Below, piece after piece: positions 36,722-45,955 of a stretch of 64,000 bases of DNA. The stretch is from Desulfacinum infernum DSM 9756 (GTDB lineage: Bacteria; Desulfobacterota; Syntrophobacteria; Syntrophobacterales; DSM-9756), in contig NZ_FQVB01000008.1 of assembly GCF_900129305.1 (NCBI RefSeq), forward strand, positions 62,001-126,000, in the 5' to 3' direction. Under the pieces are notes generated by a model that had not been told where the DNA came from, did no database searches, and saw nothing but the letters and a program-made list of their open reading frames with translations. The position numbers were made by a program, and so were the translations under genes. Within the stretch, counting starts at the first letter, position 1. Every line of letters begins with the position of its first letter.

Positions 36722-38314
36722 ATGCCGATCCCCAAGACTCTGGTGGTTTTTCACTACCATCTGCTGCGGGGCGGAGTGCGCTCGGCCCTGGAGCGCAGCC
36801 TGCGGTGCCTGGGCGATTCCGGGTGGGCCGCCGGCCGTCGTCTGAAGATCCTGGTGGGGCGTGATGCCGGCGTGCGGAGTTTCTGCGAAGCCCTGCAGGG
36901 GCGATGGAAAGACGTGCAGGTGGAGGTGGTTTCGGGACTGGACTACCGGGATGAGCCTTGGCCGGATGAATCTTCCTTTCGACAGGACGTGGGCGCGCTG
37001 GTGTCGCGAATCCTTGATCTGACCGAGGACGAAACCCTCTACTGGGTGCACAACCCCACGCTGGGAAAGAACGCCGCGGTCACCGCGGCGTGGAGGGGCG
37101 TCGTGGAGGAGGCCGAACGAAAAGGGCTTCCCTGCCGATTCTTGTTCCATGTCCATGATTTTCCGGAGTGCGGCCGAATGGAGAACCTGGCACGCTTGCG
37201 GCGCTGCTGGACCACGGGAGGCCTGACGGATCCCTACCCGGATCCGTCGTTGCCGGCGGCCTACGGGGTCTTGAACGGGGCCGACCGGGCGAGGATGGAG
37301 CGGGCCGGCGTTCCCCCCGATTCCATCTTCTTTCTTCCCAACCTCCTGGAGCCGTCTCCTCCGCTCCGACCGTCCCGGGATGTGCGACGGAGCATCGCGG
37401 ACGCCCTGGCGGCCTATGCGGACCGGGAAGGCTATGCTTTTCACCGGGACCGACCTTGGTGGCTGCTTCCCATCCGGTTGATCCGCCGTAAGAACGTGCT
37501 GGAAGCCGTGGTGCTGGCGGCGGCCCACGATCCCCCCGCTCAGGTGCTGATCACTCTGGATGCCAATTCGGACCAGGAGCGGCCCTATGCCGACGCGGTC
37601 AAGGATTGGGTCCGGTGGCACGGTTATCCCGTGGTCATTGGCTTCGGACTGGAACTGGTGGGCTCCGCCTTCTCCCTGAAGGACCTCATGGGAGCCTGCG
37701 ATGCCATCGTCACAACGTCGCTTCTGGAAGGGTTCGGATTCGGCTTCCTGGAAGGTCCCCTACTGGGACGGCCCTTGCTGGGGAGGAATCTCCCCGATGT
37801 GACATCCGATTTCGAACAGGCGGGATTTCCGGCCGGAGTGCTCTACGAAAGCCTGGAGGTCTTCGTAGCCCAAGGCGAAAGGCGGCGCCTGCGGGAGGCC
37901 GGCCGAGTCTTTGCCCGGCGGTATCGGACGCTCTGCCCGGGCCTTTCCGAGGAATCGGAAGAGCGCTTCCTTGCAGCCCTGGAAGACCTGTACGGGAAAG
38001 AAACCGTGGATTTCGGCATGCTGGATCTGGAGGGTCAAAAGCGCGTCTTGGAGACCATGAAAGCGGGGGAAAGCTTTGCGGAAAGGCTCAAGCCGTGCCG
38101 GCTGGATGATCGGGCCAGGTCGGCGCTCCATGCATTGCTGGGCCCCGAAGCCCACGCTCGACGCCTCGCACAGGCCTTCGGCTCCCTTTTTGACAAACCG
38201 CGGCCCATGGGCTCCCTCGACGAGCCTTCCGCCCCTATCCCTTTGGGAATCCGACTGGCCGATGCCTTCCTGGATCCCCGTTATCAACGACCTTTGTTGG
38301 GAGGGTGGGAATGA
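36722..38314 (+). CDS. Glycosyltransferase (GT-B type) of the solute cluster
   Basis: The 530-residue protein begins MPIPKTLVVFHYHLLRGGVR. The N-terminal domain contains DETLYWVHNPTLGKNAAVTA and CRFLFHVHDFPECGRMENLA. A nucleotide-sugar domain follows, with PWWLLPIRLIRRKNVLEAVV, CDAIVTTSLLEGFGFGFLEG (the E-x7-E like motif of GT4) and GRPLLGRNLPDV. The C-terminal 120 residues are helical and unusual. The substrate cannot be read. Its stop overlaps the start of the HAD gene (ATGA), so the two are translationally coupled, and a GpgS-like gene follows. I infer a role in making a glycosylglycerate-type solute. Confidence 0.7.
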   Translation: MPIPKTLVVFHYHLLRGGVRSALERSLRCLGDSGWAAGRRLKILVGRDAGVRSFCEALQGRWKDVQVEVVSGLDYRDEPWPDESSFRQDVGALVSRILDLTEDETLYWVHNPTLGKNAAVTAAWRGVVEEAERKGLPCRFLFHVHDFPECGRMENLARLRRCWTTGGLTDPYPDPSLPAAYGVLNGADRARMERAGVPPDSIFFLPNLLEPSPPLRPSRDVRRSIADALAAYADREGYAFHRDRPWWLLPIRLIRRKNVLEAVVLAAAHDPPAQVLITLDANSDQERPYADAVKDWVRWHGYPVVIGFGLELVGSAFSLKDLMGACDAIVTTSLLEGFGFGFLEGPLLGRPLLGRNLPDVTSDFEQAGFPAGVLYESLEVFVAQGERRRLREAGRVFARRYRTLCPGLSEESEERFLAALEDLYGKETVDFGMLDLEGQKRVLETMKAGESFAERLKPCRLDDRARSALHALLGPEAHARRLAQAFGSLFDKPRPMGSLDEPSAPIPLGIRLADAFLDPRYQRPLLGGWE

Positions 38315-39153
38315 GCAAAGAGCAGTGGACGACCTGGATCCGAGAGGCCATGCCCGAATCACCCGTATCCACCTTCCCGGAGGGGGCGGTGCCGAGCTTG
38401 GACCCGCGTCCTGCCGTGGTCTTGTTTGATGTGTATGGAACTCTGGTGGCGCCCGCCCTCGGCGACCTGGAGGCCCAGGTAAGAAACCGGGCTGGGCGGG
38501 AAAGCTTCACGGCGACGGCCCGGCAGTTCGGCTTTTCCCACGAGGCGGGGCTTCGCTGGGCCGAAGATTTCTACCGGATCATCGACGAGGAACACGCTTC
38601 CTGTCGGGCCCTGGGGATTTTCCGTGCAGAGGTGCTGATCGAAAAGGTGTGGGAAAAGCTGCTTCGGGACACGCCCGGCTACCGCCCGGAAGTTCATGAT
38701 CCAAAAGACGTGGCGCTCTACAGGGAGCTGCAGGCCAACCCGGTGGCGGTCTACGAAGGAGCGGCCGACGCGCTCACCTGGCTTCGCCGATCGGGCGTGG
38801 TGTTGGGCCTTGCGTCCAACGCCCAGTTCTACACCGTGCCGGTGCTGGAGGCGTGCCTGGGAGTTACCTTGGAGGAGCTTTTTGACCCGCAGTGGATCTT
38901 CTTTTCGTTTGAGCTGGGTTTTGCCAAGCCGGATCCCCATTTCTTCCGGCTGGCCAAGACGCGGGCCCTGAGAAGCGGTCTCACGCCGGAGCAGGTGCTG
39001 GTGGTGGGAAACGATCCGGGAAACGACGTGGCGGCTTCACGGGCCCATGGCCTGCAGGCCGTGCTTTTTGAGCCGGGCGCCGTGAAGCAGGTCGGCGAGG
39101 ATGTGCCTCGGGTGGCCAATTTCCAGACCCTGTGGCAGGCCGTGGCCGGATAG
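38311..39153 (+). CDS. HAD-family hydrolase (haloacid dehalogenase-like motif I)
   Basis: The ATG at 38311 overlaps the upstream stop and follows GGGAGGG, giving 280 residues. Motif I is VVLFDVYGTLV, with nucleophile Asp40. The usual second Asp two residues later is Tyr, as in haloacid dehalogenases rather than classical phosphatases. Motif II is LGLASNAQFYT, motif III the lysine of FELGFAKPDPHFFR, and motif IV VLVVGNDPGNDVAASRAHG. In glucosylglycerate or mannosylglycerate pathways a HAD phosphatase removes phosphate after the synthase step, and this position fits, but the missing general acid weakens that role. Confidence 0.8.
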   Translation: MSKEQWTTWIREAMPESPVSTFPEGAVPSLDPRPAVVLFDVYGTLVAPALGDLEAQVRNRAGRESFTATARQFGFSHEAGLRWAEDFYRIIDEEHASCRALGIFRAEVLIEKVWEKLLRDTPGYRPEVHDPKDVALYRELQANPVAVYEGAADALTWLRRSGVVLGLASNAQFYTVPVLEACLGVTLEELFDPQWIFFSFELGFAKPDPHFFRLAKTRALRSGLTPEQVLVVGNDPGNDVAASRAHGLQAVLFEPGAVKQVGEDVPRVANFQTLWQAVAG

Positions 39154-39186
39154 GGCCGCACTTTCGTGGAAAGGGGAGAAGGAAAG

Positions 39187-40554
39187 ATGTCCAATTTCGC
39201 GCAAAAGCACACCAAAATCACCACCTTCTACCTCCTCACGGGGGGCAATCCCCGGATGCAGGAGGAGCTTTTGCACCATTCCCGCTGGAAGAAGGCGGTG
39301 CTCGTCGTTCCCTTGCTGGTGACCGAATTCACCGACCCGGAAAACCGCCCCGTTTTCGAAAACATCCTGAGGGAACTGAAGAAAGCCCCTTACATCTCCC
39401 ACATCATCTTCGGCTTGGACGGCGCGACGGAAGACGACGCCCGTCTGCTCTGGGACCTGGTGAAGCGCTACGAGCTCCACAACAGCCTCATCCAGCACAA
39501 CGACGGGAAGGGTTTCTCTTCCATCTACGACCAGCTTTCCCAGGCGGGCTTCGGGTTGGACGTACGGGGAAAGGGCCGGAACATGTTCCTTTCCTTCGGG
39601 ATCGCCCTGGCCCTGGGGGCTCAGACCGTGGCCCTGGTGGATGCGGACATCCGCACCTTCACCTGCGAGCAGTTGGACCGGCTCGTCTATCCGGTGCAGG
39701 TCCTCAACTATCAATTCTCCAAGGCGTTCTACGCCCGCCTCAAGAACGGTCAACTCTACGGCCGCGTGAAACGCCTGCTGCTGGATCCCCTGCTGATCGC
39801 CCTCAAGCGCAAGTTCACCGAGACCAAGGAGGAAAAGGTCCTGCGGCTGGTGGACTTTCTGCTCAATTTCAACTACCAGCTCTCGGGCGAAGTGGTCTTC
39901 GACATGAGCCTCTTGAAGCGCATGCACTTCGCCATGAACTGGGGCGTGGAGATCTTTACGCTCATCGAGGTCTACCGCAAGGCCAACAACATCGCCCAGG
40001 TGGAAATTTCTCACGAGCCCTTCGATCACAAGCACCAGCCCGTCTCCCCGCACAACCGCACCCAGGGCCTGCACAAGATGGGCATCGACATCGTCACCAC
40101 GCTGCTCAGTGCTCTGGTCATCGACGAAGGCCTGGAGATCTCCGACCATTTCATCCGGGATCTCACCCTGACCTACCTCAACGTGGCCGACACCCTCATC
40201 AAGATGTACGGGGACAATGCGGCCTTTGCCGGGCTGGACTACGAGCCCAACCACGAAGAGGAGATGGTGCACGAGGTCTTCAAGAACGCCATCCTCTATG
40301 CGGGGGATATCCTGCTGGCTCCCTACCGCTTGGCCGACCGGTTCGCCGCGTTCGTGGGAAGCCACGAGGCCTTTCAGCCCTATGTGGCCGACGGGCTCCT
40401 TCAAACCATCCACCGGTGCGCCCAGCAGGCCCAAAGCCAGCTCTTCGAAACGCCCCAGACGGTCTCCTGGGATCGGGTGATCCGCAAGGTCCCCAACATC
40501 ATCTACGACATCATCAACGTGGTGGAGGCGGAGAAGAAGAAGTACGGCGCCTGA
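39187..40554 (+). CDS. Glucosyl-3-phosphoglycerate synthase-like glycosyltransferase
   Basis: The ATG at 39187 has GGAGAAGGAAA in front of it. The 455-residue protein starts MSNFAQKHTKITTFYLLTGG and includes HNSLIQHNDGKGFSSIYDQL and the metal-binding VALVDADIRTFTCEQLDRLV; DxD followed by such a segment is typical of GpgS and mannosylglycerate-type GT-A enzymes (GT81/GT2). Later, NWGVEIFTLIEVYRKANNIA and VEISHEPFDHKHQPVSPHNR resemble the GpgS acceptor loop. These enzymes join glucose from a nucleotide sugar to 3-phosphoglycerate, giving a precursor of glucosylglycerate. Its end overlaps convergently with the next gene by about 40 bases. Confidence 0.78.
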   Translation: MSNFAQKHTKITTFYLLTGGNPRMQEELLHHSRWKKAVLVVPLLVTEFTDPENRPVFENILRELKKAPYISHIIFGLDGATEDDARLLWDLVKRYELHNSLIQHNDGKGFSSIYDQLSQAGFGLDVRGKGRNMFLSFGIALALGAQTVALVDADIRTFTCEQLDRLVYPVQVLNYQFSKAFYARLKNGQLYGRVKRLLLDPLLIALKRKFTETKEEKVLRLVDFLLNFNYQLSGEVVFDMSLLKRMHFAMNWGVEIFTLIEVYRKANNIAQVEISHEPFDHKHQPVSPHNRTQGLHKMGIDIVTTLLSALVIDEGLEISDHFIRDLTLTYLNVADTLIKMYGDNAAFAGLDYEPNHEEEMVHEVFKNAILYAGDILLAPYRLADRFAAFVGSHEAFQPYVADGLLQTIHRCAQQAQSQLFETPQTVSWDRVIRKVPNIIYDIINVVEAEKKKYGA

Positions 40555-42022
40555 TGAGATCCAGGATGGTTCGACGGTTTTCGAAGAACCTGAGAGCCAT
40601 CCTTTCCACCACTCGGTCCACCTGTTCGCGGTAGAAGGGTTCCGCCTGTTCGGGCGGCACCCCCAGCGATTGTTGCATCTTCCGAACCTGCCCGTAGGTG
40701 ACCCCTCCCAATTGCGCGATCTTTTCCCGGCAGAATTCCAGGAAGGCCGCCGTGTAAAGGTAGTTCAAACAGCCTTTGACGGCGTCCACATCCCGGGTGC
40801 TGAGAAGATGCGCCAGGCATTCGTAAAGCATTCCGATCCATCGTTCCCGGGTGAGGTTCAAGAAGACCACCGGCGCCTCGTCCCCCGTATCCGCCTTCTG
40901 GAGACGCTCCCATTCCCCGCGAAGCCGTGCGAAGGTCTCGGGAAAAAGCACGGCCCGCATGGCCTCTTCGTACACGGCGAACTTGGAAAGGAGGGTTTGC
41001 CGCTTCAGGTCCACGTCGAAGACGTCCGTGTAGCCCGGATCGATGAAGGCGATGCCCGTCTTGTCCGGTCCCCACGTCTCGGGTCGATCCAGGGGTCGAT
41101 CGGATTCCAGGAGGCGCGAAACCCTTCCGTCCAGAGCCTCGTAGTGGAGGAGTCGCGCCAGAGCCGACCCGATCACTTCGCCGGGCATGACCGACAGCTT
41201 GGCCTCGTCGGTGATGTCGTGGAGCTTGGCGCCCAGATAGACTTCGTAGATGTCCGTAAGCGGGTCGGCGATATTGTCGAAGGTGGTGGCGATGTCCGTG
41301 CCGTAGCGGCGGCGGGCGTCGTCCCAGGCGGCATCCCGCTCGTGCTGGACGGCCCCGGCCGAGAGAACGATATCGCCGGAGATGCCGCCGGGAACGTACT
41401 GGCCCATGAGGGTGGTGAGCGGTCCCACAATGAAACGCGTCAGCGATGCGTCCACGAAGTGCCGGGCGTACCGGGCCGTGATGAAGAAATGGCGTCCCGG
41501 GCGCCTGGCTTCATGGTCCGATTCCACTCGGGAAAAGACCCGAAACCAAGGCAGAAAATCATTTCGAAGATCGCCGTCCAGAAGGATCAGTTTCCGAGCG
41601 GACGGGCACAGGGCCATCTCGTCGAAGATGAGCTTGAGGGCGCTTCCCTTGCCCGGCGTGCGGTCTCCCTTGTAGCCGTCGTAGGGGGTGACCGCGATGA
41701 GGAGCCGGCTACGGGCTTCGGCAGACAGCCCGGCCAGGGCCCTCTCGGCGCCCGCCAGGGCTGCGTCGATGGTGGAGGTGTCCGGGTTTTCCCGGGTCCA
41801 GGTGCCGTCGGAGACGACGAAAGCCACCTTCCGACCGCCGTAGACCTGGACGGCCGCGTCCAAGCCCCGTTGGAGTTCCTCGCCGATGTTGTCGGCGTTT
41901 CGGAAGGTGGGGTGTCCCACGATGACATCCGGGGCGAATCGGGCGAGAACCCCTCCCAGCTCTCCCTCCGACGGAGATCCGGTGCCTCGAAAGATTCCCT
42001 CGCTGATCGGTTCCATGGACAT
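40514..42022 (-). CDS. GT2-type glycosyltransferase, paralogous GpgS-like
   Basis: The ATG at 42022 follows GGGAGG. The 502-residue protein starts MSMEPISEGIFRGTGSPSEG and has a GT-A core: KVAFVVSDGTWTRENPDTST, GYKGDRTPGKGSALKLIFDE and the metal-binding ILLDGDLRNDFLPWFRVF. Further on, YVPGGISGDIVLSAGAVQHE and RRRYGTDIATTFDNIADPLT recall the polar loop of GpgS and ManGT enzymes. The C-terminal half is helical. The extreme C-terminus (RRRTSSSPPPPR) is encoded in the part that overlaps the convergent neighbour, so the true end may be eroded. Its sugar and acceptor are unknown; the neighbourhood suggests a glycosylglycerate pathway. Confidence 0.75.
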   Translation of the reverse strand: MSMEPISEGIFRGTGSPSEGELGGVLARFAPDVIVGHPTFRNADNIGEELQRGLDAAVQVYGGRKVAFVVSDGTWTRENPDTSTIDAALAGAERALAGLSAEARSRLLIAVTPYDGYKGDRTPGKGSALKLIFDEMALCPSARKLILLDGDLRNDFLPWFRVFSRVESDHEARRPGRHFFITARYARHFVDASLTRFIVGPLTTLMGQYVPGGISGDIVLSAGAVQHERDAAWDDARRRYGTDIATTFDNIADPLTDIYEVYLGAKLHDITDEAKLSVMPGEVIGSALARLLHYEALDGRVSRLLESDRPLDRPETWGPDKTGIAFIDPGYTDVFDVDLKRQTLLSKFAVYEEAMRAVLFPETFARLRGEWERLQKADTGDEAPVVFLNLTRERWIGMLYECLAHLLSTRDVDAVKGCLNYLYTAAFLEFCREKIAQLGGVTYGQVRKMQQSLGVPPEQAEPFYREQVDRVVERMALRFFENRRTILDLIRRRTSSSPPPPR

Positions 42023-42050
42023 GACTTTTCCTCCCTTGAGGTTCTTTTAA

Positions 42051-42268
42051 AAGCTTGCCTGAGACCGTGTGGGATAACCTCTTGTCTCGTAGCGCAGCCC
42101 TTCAGGGCTGCGGATGGCCTTCGGGCGTCGGATGGGCCATCGGCTATTGCCCGTCACTTCATGGGGTCGCGATGGCCGTCTCCCGCGGGGCTGAAGCCCC
42201 GCGGCTACAAAGGGAACGGGAACTCCCCGGCATCTTGAGCAGGAAAGCGATTCTCGAATGAGCTCGTA
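42051..42268 (+). repeat. Family A MITE-like repeat, copy 6
   Basis: The left end is AGCTTGCCTGAGACCG. Inside are CGTAGCGCAGCCCTTCAGGG near 42089 and CGCGGGGCTGAAGCCCCGCG near 42184. The right part, CGGCATCTTGAGCAGG to ATTCTCGAATGAGCTC, is the complement of the left ends of the copies at 8394 and 54311. The element lies between a convergently facing pair of minus-strand genes. Confidence 0.7.
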
Positions 42269-42292
42269 CTGTTTTCGGTAGAACGGGCCGGG

Positions 42293-42691
42293 CTAAGCGG
42301 CGATCTTGATATCGAGAAGGGGCGTTCCGTCCAGGGCGTCCAGGCCGCGGACGCGGAGCCGGGTGCCTTGGATTTCGAGGATCTCCACGGTTTCCACGGC
42401 AATGGGGTTGGGGCGGTGCGGGCTTCGGGTGGCGAAAACGCCCCGGAGAGGCCGACTCGTATCGCCCCTGGGATGCACCTGCAGGCGGCTTCGATCCGCC
42501 CGGTCCAACCAGTAGAGGATCAGAACCTTTCGGCCCGGCTCCAGGCCGAGGAGCGCGTCCCGGTAATGGTCGTCCACCTCCAGCCATCCTTCCACCGCTC
42601 CTTCGCTTCCCTGCTTGGGGGCCTGGGAAGGATCCTTCAGGGGGCTTCGTATGATCCCGATGGGTTCCAGTTCGATGGCGTCATTTTCCAT
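42293..42691 (-). CDS. trmO: tRNA (N6-threonylcarbamoyladenosine(37)-N6)-methyltransferase TrmO (TsaA)
   Basis: The ATG at 42691 follows GGGGGAG and gives 132 residues; the frame continues upstream but has no homology there. IELEPIGIIRSPLKDPSQAP, GWLEVDDHYRDALLGLEPGR, VLILYWLDRAD and GVFATRSPHRPNPIAVETVE are diagnostic of the TsaA/TrmO beta-barrel. TrmO methylates t6A37 in tRNA-Thr using S-adenosylmethionine. The C-terminal extension of the E. coli protein is absent, as in many shorter bacterial TsaA proteins. It stands alone between repeat-rich stretches. Confidence 0.92.
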   Translation of the reverse strand: MENDAIELEPIGIIRSPLKDPSQAPKQGSEGAVEGWLEVDDHYRDALLGLEPGRKVLILYWLDRADRSRLQVHPRGDTSRPLRGVFATRSPHRPNPIAVETVEILEIQGTRLRVRGLDALDGTPLLDIKIAA

Positions 42692-43111
42692 GAATCTCCC
42701 CCGTGCTTCAAACTGATCATCCCTAACGATCACGGCTGGGCTCGACCCCTCATGGATGAAAAAACCCATATTACATTGGCGTCTATTCCGTTCATTCGCG
42801 GTTTTCCACCACATTCAATCCGGATGCCTTGCTCATGGTACTGCCCTGACGGGCGAGCGTAAAGCCCGCCCCTATCGAAAGCGGATGAACGAACATCCCG
42901 AAAGTCTGGACAGCCAAAGATGAAACACCCCTTGGAAAAACCGGGATGTACCGGCGAATAATCATTCGCCCCTACGATTCGCCGAGCAGGGGCGGTACAC
43001 AAGGCCATGTTTCGCCTGATATCTCTGACACAGCGGGTAGGGGCGGGGTTTATCCCCGCCCGGAAAGCTCGCGGTGACAAAAAACAATGGAAACAGCCCC
43101 CCGTTTGGAAA
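42692..43111. repeat. Gene-free stretch with three hairpin repeats before recD2's end
   Basis: No gene is supported in these 420 bases. Hairpins are visible at about 42850-42873 (GGGCGAGCGTAAAGCCCGCC), 42947-42973 (GGCGAATAATCATTCGCCCC) and 43039-43063 (GGGGCGGGGTTTATCCCCGC). These are the individual hairpins of families B and C, here rearranged. Confidence 0.6.
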
Positions 43112-45313
43112 TCAAGTCACGCTGAGGGGCTGTGTTCCCCCTGTGAGTCGATGGCGCAGGAGGGTGTAGCGCTGCTGGGTCTTGTCGTTTCGAACGGCGA
43201 TGGCCAAGGCCTTTTTGGAACCCACCAGAATGACGAGTCTTTTGCCGCGGGTGACCGCCGTATAGAGCAGGTTTCGCTGAAGCATCATGAAGTGCTGGGT
43301 GAGCAGCGGGACCACCACGGCCGGATATTCGCTCCCCTGGGACTTGTGGACGCTGATGACGTAGGCGTGCACCAGCTCGTCCAGCTCCGAGAAGTCGTAG
43401 CTGATGAGTCGCCCGTCCATGCGCACACGGATTTCCTGGTTTTCCTCGTCCACGGCGGCGATCCTGCCCAAGTCTCCGTTGAAGACCTCCTTGTCGTAGT
43501 TGTTCCGGATCTGCATCACCTTGTCTCCCACCCGGTAGATGCGCCCGCCCCGTTCCATGGCCCGGCCCTTGGGGTTCAGCGCCTCCTGCAGAGCGTGGTT
43601 GAGGCGCTGGGCGCCCACGGCACCCCGGTGCATGGGGCTCAGCACCTGGATGTCGTCGATGGGATGGAGTCGGAACCGCGACGGGATCCTTTCGGCGCAC
43701 AGGCGCACCAGGATCTCCACCACCGCTTCCGGGTCGTCCTTTTCGATGAAGTAGAAGTCGGACAGGCGATCGGGATCCCTGTGAAGATAGGGGAACTCTC
43801 CGCTTCGAATGCGATGGGCGTTGACCACGATCAGACTCTTTCTGGCCTGCCGGAAAATCTCCGTGAGACGCACCACGGGGAAGGCACCGCAGCCGATGAG
43901 ATCCTCCAGAACACTTCCGGCTCCCACCGAAGGCAGCTGGTCCACGTCGCCCACCAGGACCAGGGTGGCCTTGGGCGGCACGGCCTTGAGCAGGTGGTGG
44001 GTGAGAAGGGTATCCAGCATGGAGGCTTCATCCACGATGATGCAGTCGGCGTTGAGCGGCTTTTGTTCGTTTCTCTGGAAGCCTCCCGCCTGCGGGCTGA
44101 ATTCCAGAAGCCGGTGAATGGTGGCGGCCGGATGTCCCGTGGCTTCGGAAAGCCGCTTGGCGGCGCGGCCTGTGGGAGCCGCCAGGCACAGCCTTGCACC
44201 CAAGCTTCGGTAGGCGGCGCAGATGGCTTGAACCAGGGTGGTTTTGCCTGTCCCGGGCCCTCCCGTGATGACCACCACCTTTCCCGTGAGCGCCTGAAGG
44301 ACCGCCTCTTCCTGCTGCGGTGCCAGTTCCACGGGAAGGGAGCTCCGGACCTGGGTGAGCACCTGCCGGGCCGTTTCCGGCTTGATCCTCTTGGGAACCG
44401 CCGCCAGGTGTTTCAGGCGCTGGGCGATCTGGGTCTCCGCGCTGTAGTAGCCCCGCAGATAAACCGCCTGGGAATCGTGAAAACTTTCGGCGGCTTCCCC
44501 GGTCAAAGGCTGGATCACGACCCGTCCGTCGGCGGCCAGCCGGGCCAGCGCCTCTCCCAAAGTCTCCCGGGAACATTCCAGGAGTTCTCTTCCCTGATCC
44601 AGCAACAGGTTCCTGGGCAGGCACACGTGCCCGTCTTCCGTGGCGCGAAAGAGGACGTAGTGGAGACCGGCCTCGGCCCGAAGGGGCGAGTCCTTGTCGA
44701 AGCCCAGGTTCGCGGCGATCTTGTCCGCCGTGACGAACCCGATGCCGTGAACGTCCATGGCCAGGCGATACGGGTTTTCACGGAGCACCTGGAGGGATTC
44801 CCGGCCGTAGTGCTTGAAGATCCGCGTGGCGTAGGCCGCGCTCACCCCGTGGGAGCGAAGGAAGATCATCACCTCCCGGATTTCTTTCTGGTCCTCCCAG
44901 GCCTTGAGGATCTGCCGGAGGCGTTTGGGTCCGATCCCTTCCACCTCCAGCAGGCGTTCCGGATCCTGGTCGATCACCTCCAGGGTGGCCTTGCCGAAGG
45001 CGTTGACGATCCGCTTGGCCATGACCGGCCCGATCCCCTTGATGAGGCCCGAGCCCAGGTATTTTCGGATGCCCTCCACGGTGTCGGGTGACAGGGTTTC
45101 GTAGTGTTCCGCCTTGAACCGCTCCCCGTACTTGGGATGCATGCCCCAGGATCCTCGAAGCCTGAGGATCTCCCCGGGGGTTGCGGACGCAAAGGAGCCC
45201 ACCACCGTCACCAGGTCCCGGCGGCCCTTCACCTTGAGCTTCAACACACTGTAGCCGTCTTCTTCGCTGGTGAACGTCACCCGTTCGATCTGGCCTTGTA
45301 TCGTATCGTTCAT
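43112..45313 (-). CDS. recD2: ATP-dependent DNA helicase RecD2
   Basis: The 733-residue protein has the extended N-terminus of RecD2, including an OB-like start (QIERVTFTSEEDGYSVLKLK) and helix-hairpin-helix segments (LLEVEGIGPKRLRQILKAWE). The motor domain shows Walker A VITGGPGTGKTTLVQAI, Walker B CIIVDEASMLDTLLTHHLL, VLVGDVDQLPSVGAGSVLED and the C-terminal AYVISVHKSQGSEYPAVVVP. RecD2 is a 5'-3' helicase that acts without RecBC in recombination and repair. It is a single gene, with a short divergent gap to the small basic protein at 45406. Confidence 0.95.
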   Translation of the reverse strand: MNDTIQGQIERVTFTSEEDGYSVLKLKVKGRRDLVTVVGSFASATPGEILRLRGSWGMHPKYGERFKAEHYETLSPDTVEGIRKYLGSGLIKGIGPVMAKRIVNAFGKATLEVIDQDPERLLEVEGIGPKRLRQILKAWEDQKEIREVMIFLRSHGVSAAYATRIFKHYGRESLQVLRENPYRLAMDVHGIGFVTADKIAANLGFDKDSPLRAEAGLHYVLFRATEDGHVCLPRNLLLDQGRELLECSRETLGEALARLAADGRVVIQPLTGEAAESFHDSQAVYLRGYYSAETQIAQRLKHLAAVPKRIKPETARQVLTQVRSSLPVELAPQQEEAVLQALTGKVVVITGGPGTGKTTLVQAICAAYRSLGARLCLAAPTGRAAKRLSEATGHPAATIHRLLEFSPQAGGFQRNEQKPLNADCIIVDEASMLDTLLTHHLLKAVPPKATLVLVGDVDQLPSVGAGSVLEDLIGCGAFPVVRLTEIFRQARKSLIVVNAHRIRSGEFPYLHRDPDRLSDFYFIEKDDPEAVVEILVRLCAERIPSRFRLHPIDDIQVLSPMHRGAVGAQRLNHALQEALNPKGRAMERGGRIYRVGDKVMQIRNNYDKEVFNGDLGRIAAVDEENQEIRVRMDGRLISYDFSELDELVHAYVISVHKSQGSEYPAVVVPLLTQHFMMLQRNLLYTAVTRGKRLVILVGSKKALAIAVRNDKTQQRYTLLRHRLTGGTQPLSVT

Positions 45314-45405
45314 CCGGTGCGGCTCCCTAGCGATTTTTTGACAAAACCCGGCAGGTTGTTAGAATATCACCGGAACGTGCCGCATTCCAGAAGAGGAGGG
45401 CGCAC

Positions 45406-45642
45406 ATGTCTCTCTACATCAAGACGGAAGACTACCGCAAATACGGAATCAACAAGACGTCGGACCTGGAGCGGGTGCGAGCCGTGGTGCAGCAGGAGCT
45501 CAACATCGCCCCTCTCTTCGTGAGTTTCGTCAATCGCCGGGAGTTCATCCGCGTGGATTTCGTGAGGCCCCGCCGCCGGCGTCGGCGGCCCCGCGGAAGA
45601 AAGCACGGCGGCCGTTCGCCGCACCGGCGGACGGGGACGTGA
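45406..45642 (+). CDS. Small basic protein of unknown function
   Basis: A strong AGGAGG lies 7 bases before the ATG. The 78-residue protein starts MSLYIKTEDYRKYGINKTSD, has a helical middle (LERVRAVVQQELNIAPLFVS) and ends in a run of arginines (RPRRRRRRPRGRKHGG), which suggests nucleic acid binding. I do not recognise the family. It is divergent from recD2 and precedes a toxin-antitoxin pair, but the 88-base spacing gives no firm operon link. Confidence 0.55.
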   Translation: MSLYIKTEDYRKYGINKTSDLERVRAVVQQELNIAPLFVSFVNRREFIRVDFVRPRRRRRRPRGRKHGGRSPHRRTGT

Positions 45643-45730
45643 TCCGGCGGGCCATGGATTGCCGGCCGCCATGTCGCGACATGCCGCGGAAACCCGTCGG
45701 CCGGGTGAAAGGTATATGGGGGATACGATC

Positions 45731-45955
45731 ATGACAAAGGACGACTTGCGGGGAGAGATGGGCAAGCTGAGCCTTTCGGAAAAAATCCTGCTTGTTCAGG
45801 ATCTCTGGGATAGTATAGCAGGCGATGCTCTCAATGTATCTGTTTTGGAATCTCAAAAGGCGGAACTGGACAAGCGAATATCCAGTTGGGACGCATCTCC
45901 AGGCGAAGGTTCTGAATGGCCTGAGGTCTACCGGAGGGTCAAGTCCTCCAAATGA
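45731..45955 (+). CDS. Antitoxin of the addiction module (unstable antitoxin) family
   Basis: The ATG at 45731 gives MTKDDLRGEMGKLSLSEKIL, a 74-residue acidic protein; an in-frame ATG at 45716 is also possible. LSLSEKILLVQDLWDSIAGD is the conserved core of the Unstab_antitox (Pfam PF09720) family, and the C-terminus includes PEVYRRVKSSK. It would bind and neutralise the ParE-like toxin whose gene overlaps its stop. The pair is typical of chromosomal type II systems. Confidence 0.82.
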   Translation: MTKDDLRGEMGKLSLSEKILLVQDLWDSIAGDALNVSVLESQKAELDKRISSWDASPGEGSEWPEVYRRVKSSK

